From Natroniella sulfidigena (GTDB lineage Bacteria > Bacillota > Halanaerobiia > Halobacteroidales > Halobacteroidaceae), in contig NZ_JALKBY010000015.1 of NCBI RefSeq assembly GCF_023223645.1, positions 1-64,000 on the forward strand: a DNA stretch of 64,000 nucleotides, read 5' to 3'. The notes under the pieces are model-generated. The model made no database searches. It was not told where the DNA came from and saw only the letters and a program-made list of their open reading frames with translations. This document shows positions 54,120-62,346 of this stretch, in pieces. Both the position numbers and the translations under genes were made by a program. The first letter of the stretch is position 1. Each line of letters starts with the position of its first letter.

Positions 54120-55238
54120 CTACTCATCATCATCATCTTCTTCTTTTCCTTTAGCTCCTAGTGCACTTCCTAATCCACCTAAGTTTTTAATTCTATCTAT
54201 TGCCCCTTGAAGACTACCTGCATTAATTACTAATAATATTCCTCCACCGATTATTACAATAGCTAAAATAATTCCAACCGATCTAAGAGCACCAGTAGAT
54301 TGTGCAGCTTCATCTTGTAATCCTTCGCCTTCTGCTCCCCCATATAATAACTGTTCTATAACATCAGCAAAGTATACTGTACTAGCAGCAGCTTGTTCTC
54401 TAGATAAAGTATGAGTTCCAAATTCTAATAACATTGACCGTGGTGATAAATCTTGATTATAAGTTCCATCAGCATAAAAAATATCTTTAATTAATCCTGG
54501 ATATTGTTCATCAGCAACTGCTTTAATCTGTTTAGCAAATTCATCATTAGCTTCCATTCCTGGATTTTGTCGTCCTACTACTAATCTAACTTGAGCTACT
54601 TCTTCTCCATCAATAGTAGTTATATATTCTTCAGGGTCAGGAACACCATCACGATGAATATCTAAAATTGTGTCAGGAGCTTGTTCAGCCAACTTTTTGG
54701 CAGTAGGTCTTGAACGCTGATAAGCACCCCCATCAATAGGATCATGATGTGATCTATCATGAACTACTTCTATGCCCTTTTCCTCTAAACTCTCTTTAAA
54801 TCTCTCTGTAACAGGAAAGATATCTCCATCCCCAGGCTTAGCTTCCGTTCCACTTTCTGGCACATATGATTCAGGATTATGAGTATTATACATCCCAATC
54901 ATTCTATCCTCTTGCTGAGCAAGTAATCCTTGCGTAAGGGCCAAGATATCATCCCTACTCTCTAATAACTCAACCTCTTTTTCAAATTCAGCAACCCCTT
55001 CTCCTTCTTCAGCATCAACTTCAATAATTCTATATTGTTTGTTATCCTGCGTAATAAAATAATCATTGACACTGATACTCTTAGCAGTACTGAAAACAAC
55101 CTCTTCTGTCTCCTGATCTATTACATTAAAGTAACCTTCTTCAGCAAGGTGAGCAAAAGAGGTTGGCATTATTATCAGGTTGATCAGTAGAAAGAATGTT
55201 AAAGTAATTATTACATTGAAAGTTATTCTATTCTTCAT
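54120..55238 (-). CDS. spoIIP: Stage II sporulation protein P (engulfment hydrolase)
   Basis: Amidase/endopeptidase that thins septal peptidoglycan to drive engulfment of the forespore. The 372-residue protein has an N-terminal membrane anchor (residues 4-27), the zinc-site motifs GMYNTHNPESYVP and ILDIHRDGVP with candidate ligands His and Glu, and NQDLSPRSMLLEFG. A second hydrophobic helix near the C-terminus (VGIILAIVIIGGGILLVI) is unusual compared with Bacillus SpoIIP. It overlaps the DUF1614 gene 3' end by 11 bases. Confidence 0.93.
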   Translation of the reverse strand: MKNRITFNVIITLTFFLLINLIIMPTSFAHLAEEGYFNVIDQETEEVVFSTAKSISVNDYFITQDNKQYRIIEVDAEEGEGVAEFEKEVELLESRDDILALTQGLLAQQEDRMIGMYNTHNPESYVPESGTEAKPGDGDIFPVTERFKESLEEKGIEVVHDRSHHDPIDGGAYQRSRPTAKKLAEQAPDTILDIHRDGVPDPEEYITTIDGEEVAQVRLVVGRQNPGMEANDEFAKQIKAVADEQYPGLIKDIFYADGTYNQDLSPRSMLLEFGTHTLSREQAAASTVYFADVIEQLLYGGAEGEGLQDEAAQSTGALRSVGIILAIVIIGGGILLVINAGSLQGAIDRIKNLGGLGSALGAKGKEEDDDDE

Positions 55239-55968
55239 CATCTTCACCTCGCTCTTCTTGTTGTTCTTCTTCTTTCTCTTTATAACCTAATTCCCCAAAC
55301 TCAGAATGAACCAACTTCCGATCAAAGTTCCTCTTATTATCTCTATCCTTCTCACCTTTATTACCACCTGCTGCTAACCTCTCTCTTGTTTCACCAAAAA
55401 TCTCTACTAATAAAACAGCAAAAATCCCACTAAGTACTATTGCATCAAAAGCACCTGCTCCTCCAATCTCTGCTTCTCCTGGTATACCACCCAAAGTAAT
55501 TCTACCAAGGTGGATCAGATCATACATTAAAAACCCTAAAGCTCCTGTAATGAAGGCTGCTCTTCTTGAACGAGCAATTAAGTAGGAAATAACTGCAGCA
55601 ATCACTGGATATAAATAATTAATATCAAATAAAGTATGACCTTCTTCAAATTGAAATAATGTATTGACACCATAAATTACTCCTCCTGCAATCAAAACAG
55701 ATAACAAAGTTCTATATATAACCCTTTTTTCTTCTACATTAAACAGAATATAAAGTGCAAGAGCAATAGGAAGAATTGCACCTCCAACATTGAGAGTAAC
55801 TACCGGTTCACTACTAATTGGAATATCAACAAAGCTACCTAAAATCATTAACGTTAGAAAAAGAAAAGCCATGCTTGTAGTCAATCCCATTTCATTAAGC
55901 ATCTCTTCTGCAACACCAAAATAAACCAAAATCTGTATTACAATTAAAATTATAATCCCAATTGGCAT
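55228..55968 (-). CDS. DUF1614 family membrane protein
   Basis: A 246-residue protein with about seven hydrophobic segments and a charged C-terminal tail (KEEEQQEERGEDDEE). The stretch GGAILPIALALYILF and the late GGAGAFDAIVLSGIFAVLLVE match DUF1614 proteins, which often adjoin spoIIP or other sporulation genes. The function is unknown. I prefer the ATG at 55968 behind GGGGGG. First gene of the operon leading to DUF3189. Confidence 0.78.
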   Translation of the reverse strand: MPIGIIILIVIQILVYFGVAEEMLNEMGLTTSMAFLFLTLMILGSFVDIPISSEPVVTLNVGGAILPIALALYILFNVEEKRVIYRTLLSVLIAGGVIYGVNTLFQFEEGHTLFDINYLYPVIAAVISYLIARSRRAAFITGALGFLMYDLIHLGRITLGGIPGEAEIGGAGAFDAIVLSGIFAVLLVEIFGETRERLAAGGNKGEKDRDNKRNFDRKLVHSEFGELGYKEKEEEQQEERGEDDEE

Positions 55969-56090
55969 TTTTATTAATCCCCCCACTTCAAACTACTTTT
56001 AATTTAAAACATTTACCTATCAACAACTAGTTTTATCTAAACAATAAAAATTATTCAATTTAAAAAAATTCTCTATACAACGACAAAAAA

Positions 56091-56126
56091 CGACCCACAA
56101 TTCTGATAATTCAGAATTGCAGGTCG
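56091..56126 (-). terminator. Terminator of spoVS
   Basis: A 16-bp stem (CGACCTGCAATTCTGA / TCAGAATTGTGGGTCG, one mismatch) followed by six U on the minus strand. Confidence 0.88.
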
Positions 56127-56168
56127 CTTTCACCCTTTAAACTCCTACTTATTCAATTATATTAGAAC

Positions 56169-56429
56169 TTATCTTGGCTCTACAATCAATTTAATAGCCG
56201 TTCTCTCTTCACCATCAATCTCAATATCCGTAAAAGCTGGAATACAAATTAAATCAACACCACTTGGTGCTACAAAGCCTCTGGCGATAGCTACTGCTTT
56301 AACTGCTTGATTCAATGCCCCAGCTCCTATTGCTTGAAGCTCTGCTCCACCTCTTTCCCTTAAAACTCCTGCCAGAGCTCCAGCTACTGAATTTGGACTT
56401 GAACTAGATGATACCTTTAGTACTTCCAT
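56169..56429 (-). CDS. spoVS: Stage V sporulation protein S
   Basis: An 86-residue Alba-like protein needed for spore coat assembly and for progress past division-linked stages. The sequence VLKVSSSSSPNSVAGALAG, GAGALNQAVKAVAIARGFVAP and IAIKLIVEPR-like C-terminus is almost identical to the family consensus. ATG behind AGGAGG. It follows ymdB, as in Bacillus. A sigma-H-like promoter (56471-56499) lies upstream, in agreement with known sigma-H control of Bacillus spoVS. Confidence 0.97.
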   Translation of the reverse strand: MEVLKVSSSSSPNSVAGALAGVLRERGGAELQAIGAGALNQAVKAVAIARGFVAPSGVDLICIPAFTDIEIDGEERTAIKLIVEPR

Positions 56430-56470
56430 GTAAAATACCTCCTTTTTTTCATTCTACTACACTACATACT

Positions 56471-56499
56471 TATTTCAAGATTTACAAAATAATTCCTTC
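56471..56499 (-). promoter_or_regulatory. Candidate sigma-H promoter of spoVS
   Basis: Minus strand GAAGGAATT (56491-56499), 11-base spacer, CTTGAAATA (56471-56479). The -35 fits the sigma-H consensus RnAGGAwWW; the -10 (RnnGAATww) has mismatches (C for R, and GAAA for GAAT). Confidence 0.55.
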
Positions 56500-56535
56500 A
56501 TAGATAATAAAATTTATCATTTTTTATTTGATTTA

Positions 56536-57324
56536 TTAGCTATTAAGCTTATGTATTCTCTTAATCCTCTTAATTTTCTTAGATTTTCCCGTTCTATCAT
56601 CAATATCTACCATCAAACCACATAATTGAGTATCTCCGGTAGCCACTTTAAACCTTTGCGGCATTTGAGTTAAGAACCTTTCTAATGGTTCATCAATATT
56701 CATTCCTAAAATTGAATCTATAGCTCCTGTCATTCCTAAATCAGTTATATAAGCTGTATCTTGAAGCAAAAGCCGTTCATCAGCCGTTTGAACGTGAGTA
56801 TGAGTTCCTACAACTGCTCCTACCTTACCATCAGCATACCAGCCTAACGCTTCTTTCTCTGAAGTAGCCTCAGCATGAAAATCAACAACAATCCCATCTA
56901 CTTGATCTTTAATCTCTGCTACCGCCTCATCTAAAGAGCGAAAAGGACAGTCATAATCCCCTAAATAAACTCTTCCTATCAAATTAATAACTCCTAAACT
57001 CAATTTATTTTGTTCAATAATTTTTATTCCAACACCTGGTACTTGAGTAGGATAATTATAAGGTCTAATTACCTTTGCAGTCTCATCAATAAATTCATAA
57101 ATCTCCTTATTATCCCAAGTATGATTGCCAGTTGTCAATAAATCTATTCCATAATCGATCAATTCTTCTGCTACTGCTTCTGTTAAACCAAAACCTCCTG
57201 CTGCATTTTCCCCATTAGCAATTACAAAATCAATTTCAGCTTCTTTCTTAATAGCAGGTAATACTTCCCTAACTGCTCTTCTACCTGCCCTTCCTACTAT
57301 ATCACCAATCATCAAGACTTTCAC
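56536..57324 (-). CDS. ymdB: YmdB-type metallophosphoesterase (2',3'-cyclic nucleotide phosphodiesterase)
   Basis: A 262-residue metallophosphatase of the TIGR00282/YmdB family. It has KVLMIGDIVGRAGRRAV, ANGENAAGGFGL, TGNHTWDNKEI, DFHAEATSEKEALGWY and VVGTHTHVQTADE, which together supply the two-metal site. The Bacillus relative hydrolyses 2',3'-cAMP and affects biofilm versus motility decisions. The start is GTG behind AAAGGGGAA. It lies between spoVS and an unknown gene below rny, matching the Firmicute rny-ymdB-spoVS order. Confidence 0.95.
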   Translation of the reverse strand: MKVLMIGDIVGRAGRRAVREVLPAIKKEAEIDFVIANGENAAGGFGLTEAVAEELIDYGIDLLTTGNHTWDNKEIYEFIDETAKVIRPYNYPTQVPGVGIKIIEQNKLSLGVINLIGRVYLGDYDCPFRSLDEAVAEIKDQVDGIVVDFHAEATSEKEALGWYADGKVGAVVGTHTHVQTADERLLLQDTAYITDLGMTGAIDSILGMNIDEPLERFLTQMPQRFKVATGDTQLCGLMVDIDDRTGKSKKIKRIKRIHKLNS

Positions 57325-57375
57325 ATCAATTCCCCTTTCTTAATTGTACCCAAACCGACAAAAAATATGTATCCT

Positions 57376-57897
57376 TTACTTATTTTTATTAAAAACTAAA
57401 ATTTTATCTTTTTCTCTAAACCCTAAATATTTCTCTCTATATTCTAACTCCTCAATTTGAGCTAATATTCCATCAATAGATTTAACTAAGTCAAAAGAAA
57501 AGCTTTGCTCATGTAACTGATTTTTTAATAACCTTTCTGCAAAGGTTTCTTTAATCAATTTAATCATAAAATCCATTTCCTGTTGTGATAATTCATTTAA
57601 ATTTCTAACTAAATTTACTTTACTTAGGCCACAATAATTTTCTCTATTTATTTGTAACTTAATTCCAGCACCAGCTTTATTTTGAAACTTGTTAAACAAA
57701 TTAAAATTGCGTATTAAGTAAGCTTTCTCTTCTTCCCAACTAATATCAGTCCCTACTTCTTCAACTAAAAAAGATATTTCTAGCTCTCTTTCTTCTAAAT
57801 TAATATTTACGGTATTTATCACAGGATACTTTAATAAAATAGAAGTTACTAAATCTACACTACTGTCTGATTTATTAGTTTGATTACTTGCTCTCAT
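57376..57897 (-). CDS. Conserved-looking protein of unknown function between rny and ymdB
   Basis: A 173-residue soluble protein I do not recognise. The composition is charged and acidic with no signal peptide or membrane helix. It looks like an alpha/beta fold in the first 110 residues (VDLVTSILLKYPVINTVNIN; ELEISFLVEEVGTDISW) and a helical C-terminal half (EMDFMIKLIKETFAERLL; DLVKSIDGILAQIEELEYRE). Clean ribosome site (GGAGTGATAGTA) and a good sigma-H-type promoter upstream support a real gene. Its place suggests it acts in RNA metabolism or sporulation onset. Confidence 0.7.
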   Translation of the reverse strand: MRASNQTNKSDSSVDLVTSILLKYPVINTVNINLEERELEISFLVEEVGTDISWEEEKAYLIRNFNLFNKFQNKAGAGIKLQINRENYCGLSKVNLVRNLNELSQQEMDFMIKLIKETFAERLLKNQLHEQSFSFDLVKSIDGILAQIEELEYREKYLGFREKDKILVFNKNK

Positions 57898-57929
57898 TTA
57901 CTATCACTCCTTTTAGGGTTCAGTATATA

Positions 57930-57959
57930 TTATTCTGTATTAAATTCAGCAAATCCTGC
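57930..57959 (-). promoter_or_regulatory. Sigma-H-type promoter upstream of the unknown gene and ymdB
   Basis: Minus strand GCAGGATTT (57951-57959), 12-base spacer, ACAGAATAA (57930-57938). This fits both halves of the sigma-H consensus (RnAGGAwWW, 11-12, RnnGAATww). A sigma-A option, TTGCTG-17-TATATA, overlaps it. Confidence 0.7.
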
Positions 57960-58015
57960 TTAAATAACATTGAAAATTATAGTTTTTATTTTAATTATGA
58001 ATTAAATTTACATTA

Positions 58016-58172
58016 ATTGATAAATAGCTTAAGTTTAAGTCCAAGTCTAAGTTTAAGTAAGACCTAAAAACCTTATGAATTTAATGGTTGACTTAACCTC
58101 ACCTTCGGGTTTATAAAAACCCTTCGTAATAAAAACCATTTCCTCAACCTTAGACTTAAGCTATTTTGTAAT
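58016..58172. repeat. Family-B repeat with conserved tips (copy B5)
   Basis: It begins ATTGATAAATAGCTTAAG and ends CTTAAGCTATTTTGTAAT. The outer arms match copy B2; the inner part carries CCTTCGGGTTTATAAAAACC and AAACCATTTCCTCA, inverted relative to copies B3 and B4. It lies between rny and the unknown gene. Confidence 0.8.
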
Positions 58173-58197
58173 AAAACCACACTTTAAGATTAAAAAT

Positions 58198-58235
58198 AAT
58201 AAGGGATGATCACTTAAAAGTGATCATCCCTTATT
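58198..58235 (-). terminator. Terminator of rny
   Basis: A perfect 18-bp stem AATAAGGGATGATCACTT / AAGTGATCATCCCTTATT six bases beyond the stop codon, loop AA. Confidence 0.85.
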
Positions 58236-58240
58236 ATTTA

Positions 58241-59773
58241 TTACTTAGCATAATTTACTGCTCTTGTTTCACGTACTACTGTCACCTTAATTTGACCTGG
58301 GTATTCCAAGTCATCTTCAACTTTCTTAGAGACATTATAAGCTAACTTACTTGCTTTAGCATCATCAACTCGATCAGGTTCTACCATGATTCTAATCTCC
58401 CGTCCAGCCTGAATAGCATAAGCTTTATCTACTCCATTAAAGGAATCAGCTATATTCTCTAAATTCTCTAGCCTCTTAACATATGATTCAAGCGTTTCAC
58501 GTCTTGCTCCTGGTCTTGCTGCAGAAACAGCATCAGCTGCAGCAACTAAAACAGCCTCAATCGAATTAGCTTTTACATCATCATGATGAGCAGCAATGGC
58601 ATGAAGTATCTTTTCTGATTCACCATGCTTTCTCGCTATATCAGCTCCGATCTTAGCATGTGGCCCCTCAACTTCATGATCAATTGCTTTTCCTAGATCA
58701 TGTAATAACCCTGCTCTTTTAGCTATATTAACATCTGCTCCTAATTCTGCTGCCATAACTCCAGCTAAATAAGAAACTTCAATCGAATGTTGTAAAACAT
58801 TCTGACCATAGCTTGTACGATATTTCAATCTACCTAATAACTTTATGATTTTATTATTTAATCCATGAACCCCAGTATCAAAAGTTGCTTGCTCTCCAAC
58901 TTCATAAATTGTATCATTAATTTCTTCCTTAGCTTTTTCAACCATCTCTTCAATCCTAGCTGGATGAATTCTTCCATCTACAATTAATTTTTCTAAAGCA
59001 ATCCGAGCAACTTCCCTTCTGATTGGGTCAAATCCAGATAACACAACTGCCTCTGGCGTATCATCAATAATTAAATCAATCCCAGTTAAACTTTCTAGTG
59101 CTCTAATATTTCTTCCTTCTCTACCAATAATTCGTCCCTTCATTTCATCATTAGGTAGAGACACAACAGAAACGGTTGTCTCAGCTACATGGTCTGCTGC
59201 ACATCTTTGAATAGCAGATGAAATAATCTCTTTAGCCTTTTTATTCGCTTCTTCTCTAGCTTGAGCTTCTAGCTCTTTAATCATCTTAGCTGTTTCATGC
59301 TCAATTTCATCTTCTACTCGACTTAATAATAACTCTTTAGCTTCTTCAGTTGTCAAACCTGATAGCTCTTCTAGTCGATTAACATGCTTTTGATGTAACT
59401 GTTCAATTTCTTCCTTCTTCTGTCTAGTAATTGTTTCTCTCTTTTTAATGATATCTTCTTTGTTAGCCAAATTATCAGCTTTATTCTCTAAGTTTTCTTC
59501 CTTCTTTAATAATCTTTTTTCAATCTCTTGTAGCTCATTTCTACGCTCTCTACAATCTTGCTCAACTTCCTCTTTTATTTCATGTGCTTCTTCTTTAGCT
59601 TCTACTAAAATTTCTCTTTTTGTAGACTCAGCCTCTCTATTGGCGTTATCAACAATCTTTTCAGCTTCTTTTTCAGCAGATTCAATCTTACTTTCTGCAA
59701 TATATTTTCTAATAATAAAGCCAATAATAATTCCTATTATTAACCCACTAATAATCATTAAAAAATTTCCCAA
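58241..59773 (-). CDS. rny: Ribonuclease Y
   Basis: Membrane-anchored endoribonuclease that starts mRNA decay. Domains in order: N-terminal transmembrane helix (residues 5-22, [16 protein letters not shown]), a long coiled coil (25-195), a KH RNA-binding domain ([15 protein letters not shown] near 215) and an HD catalytic domain ([19 protein letters not shown] near 355). At 510 residues it has the family length. The start is TTG at 59773 with GGAGGTGAG upstream; an ATG five codons on is an alternative. It lies downstream of the split SbcC genes and upstream of ymdB. Confidence 0.97.
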   Translation of the reverse strand: MGNFLMIISGLIIGIIIGFIIRKYIAESKIESAEKEAEKIVDNANREAESTKREILVEAKEEAHEIKEEVEQDCRERRNELQEIEKRLLKKEENLENKADNLANKEDIIKKRETITRQKKEEIEQLHQKHVNRLEELSGLTTEEAKELLLSRVEDEIEHETAKMIKELEAQAREEANKKAKEIISSAIQRCAADHVAETTVSVVSLPNDEMKGRIIGREGRNIRALESLTGIDLIIDDTPEAVVLSGFDPIRREVARIALEKLIVDGRIHPARIEEMVEKAKEEINDTIYEVGEQATFDTGVHGLNNKIIKLLGRLKYRTSYGQNVLQHSIEVSYLAGVMAAELGADVNIAKRAGLLHDLGKAIDHEVEGPHAKIGADIARKHGESEKILHAIAAHHDDVKANSIEAVLVAAADAVSAARPGARRETLESYVKRLENLENIADSFNGVDKAYAIQAGREIRIMVEPDRVDDAKASKLAYNVSKKVEDDLEYPGQIKVTVVRETRAVNYAK

Positions 59774-59962
59774 TCTATCTCACCTCCATTCTCTATTTAA
59801 TTGTTAAGTTGAATATATCTCGAGCGTTACTCTCCATCTTAAAATATCATTTCAGTTTTATAGGGCCAACTATAATAAATCTAACCTTGAGTCTTCTGTA
59901 AAGATGAAGCCCCAAAGATTAAAAACACTCTGCTTACATTTTATCTTCTTCACTTGACTATG

Positions 59963-60628
59963 TCAAGATATAATATCAGTTGTTAGTTGGCTTTCTTCTC
60001 CAATTAATTCTACTTTAAATGATCTATCGGCTACTTGAGTCAAATGACGCTGATGAGTTACAACTATAACCTGTCTATCAAACATTTCACTTACCTTCTT
60101 CAAAAACTGAGTTACATTAACAATATACTCCTCACTGACATGCTTGGCTGGTTCATCTAGAACCAAAGGACCAGCCAATGGTGGGTGCTGATAAGACTGT
60201 AAAATAGCAACCCGCAAAGCCAATGAAACAACATCAACTACTCCTCCACCTCTAGCATCTTGAGGTTTATTTCTTAATTTATAGTCCCCCCGTTGAGAGA
60301 CAACATAAAATTCGGCCGCCGGTTGATTCCTAGATTCTTTAAGCTCAATCTCAAAGCTGAATTCATCTCCAAATACATATTGTAATGCCTGAGTTACTAA
60401 GGCCTCTATCTGTTGTTTAGCCTGTTCCCTAGCATACTCTGAAGTCTCTTGCAATAAAATATTAACCTTATCTAATAGATCTCGGTCAACTCTAACCTGC
60501 TCTAAATCATCTTTTTTCTGCTGCTTTACTTCTAAGAGTTGCTCTTTTCTTCCTTGTCGACGATCATACTCAGATTTTTTCTGTTGCAGATTAGTTTCTA
60601 ATCTATTTAAAAACTTCTCAACTTTCAT
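59963..60628 (-). CDS. SbcC/Rad50-like ATPase, C-terminal half as a separate protein
   Basis: A 221-residue protein. Residues 1-78 are coiled coil. The rest is the C-terminal ATPase lobe of an SMC/Rad50-type protein: a signature-like motif DARGGGVVDVVSLALRVA (near 124-141), Walker B PLVLDEPAKHVS (Asp158, Glu159) and the H-loop VIVVTHQRH (His192). There is no Walker A, which lies in the separate protein encoded at 60895-62346. The signature reads ARGGG where SbcC has LSGGE. It must pair with the other half to form an active ATPase. Confidence 0.85.
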   Translation of the reverse strand: MKVEKFLNRLETNLQQKKSEYDRRQGRKEQLLEVKQQKKDDLEQVRVDRDLLDKVNILLQETSEYAREQAKQQIEALVTQALQYVFGDEFSFEIELKESRNQPAAEFYVVSQRGDYKLRNKPQDARGGGVVDVVSLALRVAILQSYQHPPLAGPLVLDEPAKHVSEEYIVNVTQFLKKVSEMFDRQVIVVTHQRHLTQVADRSFKVELIGEESQLTTDIIS

Positions 60629-60629
60629 C

Positions 60630-60893
60630 TTACTTCACCTTCTTACATTGCAAAATATCATCATCTGGTAATAACTGCTCTGCTTTAGCAAGTAGACTCC
60701 CTAATTCCCCTTCCAGCTTCTCAATCTCTTGCTCCAAATTCTCGGGTTCAATATCATACTTCTTTATTTCAGCTAATAGCTCTTTTCTCTGTTTTTTCAA
60801 TTCTTCCATTCTAGTTTCAGTTTTCACCTTCAAGTTTTTAGCCTTATTCAACTGCTTCTTTAACTTATCAATTTCAGCTTTATAAGCTTCCAC
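60630..60893 (-). CDS. Small coiled-coil protein of the split SbcC set
   Basis: An 87-residue, mostly helical protein (EIDKLKKQLNKAKNLKVK; EELKKQRKELLAEIKKYD; LEQEIEKLEGELGSLL), with one Cys near the end. It lies one base from each neighbour and its GTG start has a GGGGGA site. Where an intact Rad50 would have a descending coiled coil, this gene sits between the two ATPase halves. It may be a remnant of that arm or a dedicated linker subunit. Confidence 0.75.
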   Translation of the reverse strand: MEAYKAEIDKLKKQLNKAKNLKVKTETRMEELKKQRKELLAEIKKYDIEPENLEQEIEKLEGELGSLLAKAEQLLPDDDILQCKKVK

Positions 60894-60894
60894 C

Positions 60895-62346
60895 TTAATT
60901 CCCCCTATAATTATTAATAATTCCTTGGATTACCTGTTGATCAACAGCACTAAAACAGGTTGGACATTTGCCCATTGTTTTTAGCTTCTTACTGTACTCT
61001 CTTACCAACTTTTTATTCTCTTTACTTCCCTGTTCCAATTCTACTGTAGTATTCTTAATCCTAGTTTCAATAACTTCTTTCCTAGCTGCTAACTCACTTA
61101 ACTGCTCTAATTGCTTATAACTTTGTAAAAGTTGACTCTGAACTTGATCTACTTGTTCAACTTCTGGCAACAAATTAAGTAACTCTTGCTTCTTATCAAT
61201 CGACTGCTCAACCTTAACTAAATCATCTTTAAATTGTAACAATGCAGTTATTTTTTTATTAACTGTCACTAATTTATCATTCAAAATCTGACTACTCTCT
61301 TCTACTCCATCTGTCTTCTCAATTAACCCTTTATTCTGCTTTATCCTAGTACTAATTTGATTAAGTTTACTCGAAAATCCTTTTAATCTCTGATAACATT
61401 CCCATTTTTCTTCTAACTGCTTATAAATCTGCTCAATCTCTTTAACATTTTCAAGGCCTTTCATATATTTAGCTGCCTGATCTAAACCATCTTCTATTTT
61501 ACTCTTACGTTTAAGAAGTTGTTTTAATGCTCGTAATTGTTCAGATTTAGCCGTTATTTTATCATAGATACCTTCTATCTCTGTTAAATTACCCAATTTT
61601 TGATCAAGCTTGTGCCACTTATTTAATTTTTGATCAAGTAAGTTCATTCGTTGTTGAAAGGATTTGATCTCCGTTACTTTTTGGTTAATCTTCTTAATTT
61701 GAACTAACAGTTCTTCTTGCTTCTTAATTTCCTTAGCTAAAGCAGGTAAATCATTAAACTCTTCTAATTTATTGTCAAGCTCTACTAGCTCCTGTTTAAC
61801 TCTTTTTTCTTCCTGTTTTAATTCTCTTAAATCTTTGCTTGTATCTCTAATAGCAGCATCAACAATATGTACTTTAATCAATCTCCCCAATACCTTGGCC
61901 CGCTTTGTAATAGGAGCATTCAATAAAAAAGCACCATCCAATTGATAATCTAAATTTAGTGTAGCTTCTAAGTCACTATCAAGCTTAATTTTAGGCATCC
62001 CATGTACATCTTTTATCTCTTGGGGCACCTTACTTCCTACCTTTTCAAAAACATGCTCTTCTCCTGCAGGAGTAATCAATTCATACCTATTCTCCTTTTT
62101 GGTTCTCTTTCTAGTAATCTTAAATTCATTATCCAATTCTATAGTCACTTGACAACTATTAGTGCCTGTCCTAATAAAATCTGTTCCTCGTGGTTCATTA
62201 TATAAGACCCATCTTAAAGCCCTGATAATAGCTGACTTCCCTTGATCAGAAGGCCCTGTAATTACATTTAGCCCTTCCTCAAATTCCAACCTAGAATCGG
62301 CATGAGATTGAAAATTATTAATCTCAATCGCTCTTATCTTCTGCAT
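60895..62346 (-). CDS. SbcC/Rad50-like ATPase, N-terminal half ending at the zinc hook
   Basis: A 483-residue protein. Residues 1-150 form the N-terminal ATPase lobe: IRAIEINNFQSHADSRLEFE, then Walker A GPSDQGKSAI (31-40). Residues 165-455 are a long coiled coil. The zinc-hook motif CPTC lies at Cys461/Cys464, only about 20 residues from the C-terminus. A full-length Rad50 would continue with an equal return coil and the second lobe; here these are separate genes. The ATG overlaps the nuclease stop (TGATG), showing coupled translation. Confidence 0.88.
   Translation of the reverse strand: MQKIRAIEINNFQSHADSRLEFEEGLNVITGPSDQGKSAIIRALRWVLYNEPRGTDFIRTGTNSCQVTIELDNEFKITRKRTKKENRYELITPAGEEHVFEKVGSKVPQEIKDVHGMPKIKLDSDLEATLNLDYQLDGAFLLNAPITKRAKVLGRLIKVHIVDAAIRDTSKDLRELKQEEKRVKQELVELDNKLEEFNDLPALAKEIKKQEELLVQIKKINQKVTEIKSFQQRMNLLDQKLNKWHKLDQKLGNLTEIEGIYDKITAKSEQLRALKQLLKRKSKIEDGLDQAAKYMKGLENVKEIEQIYKQLEEKWECYQRLKGFSSKLNQISTRIKQNKGLIEKTDGVEESSQILNDKLVTVNKKITALLQFKDDLVKVEQSIDKKQELLNLLPEVEQVDQVQSQLLQSYKQLEQLSELAARKEVIETRIKNTTVELEQGSKENKKLVREYSKKLKTMGKCPTCFSAVDQQVIQGIINNYRGN

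Noticed and set aside
59448-59807. Plus-strand open frame of 119 codons opposite the rny coiled coil
   Set aside because: Serine/leucine-rich mirror of the charged coiled-coil codons; no independent signals.
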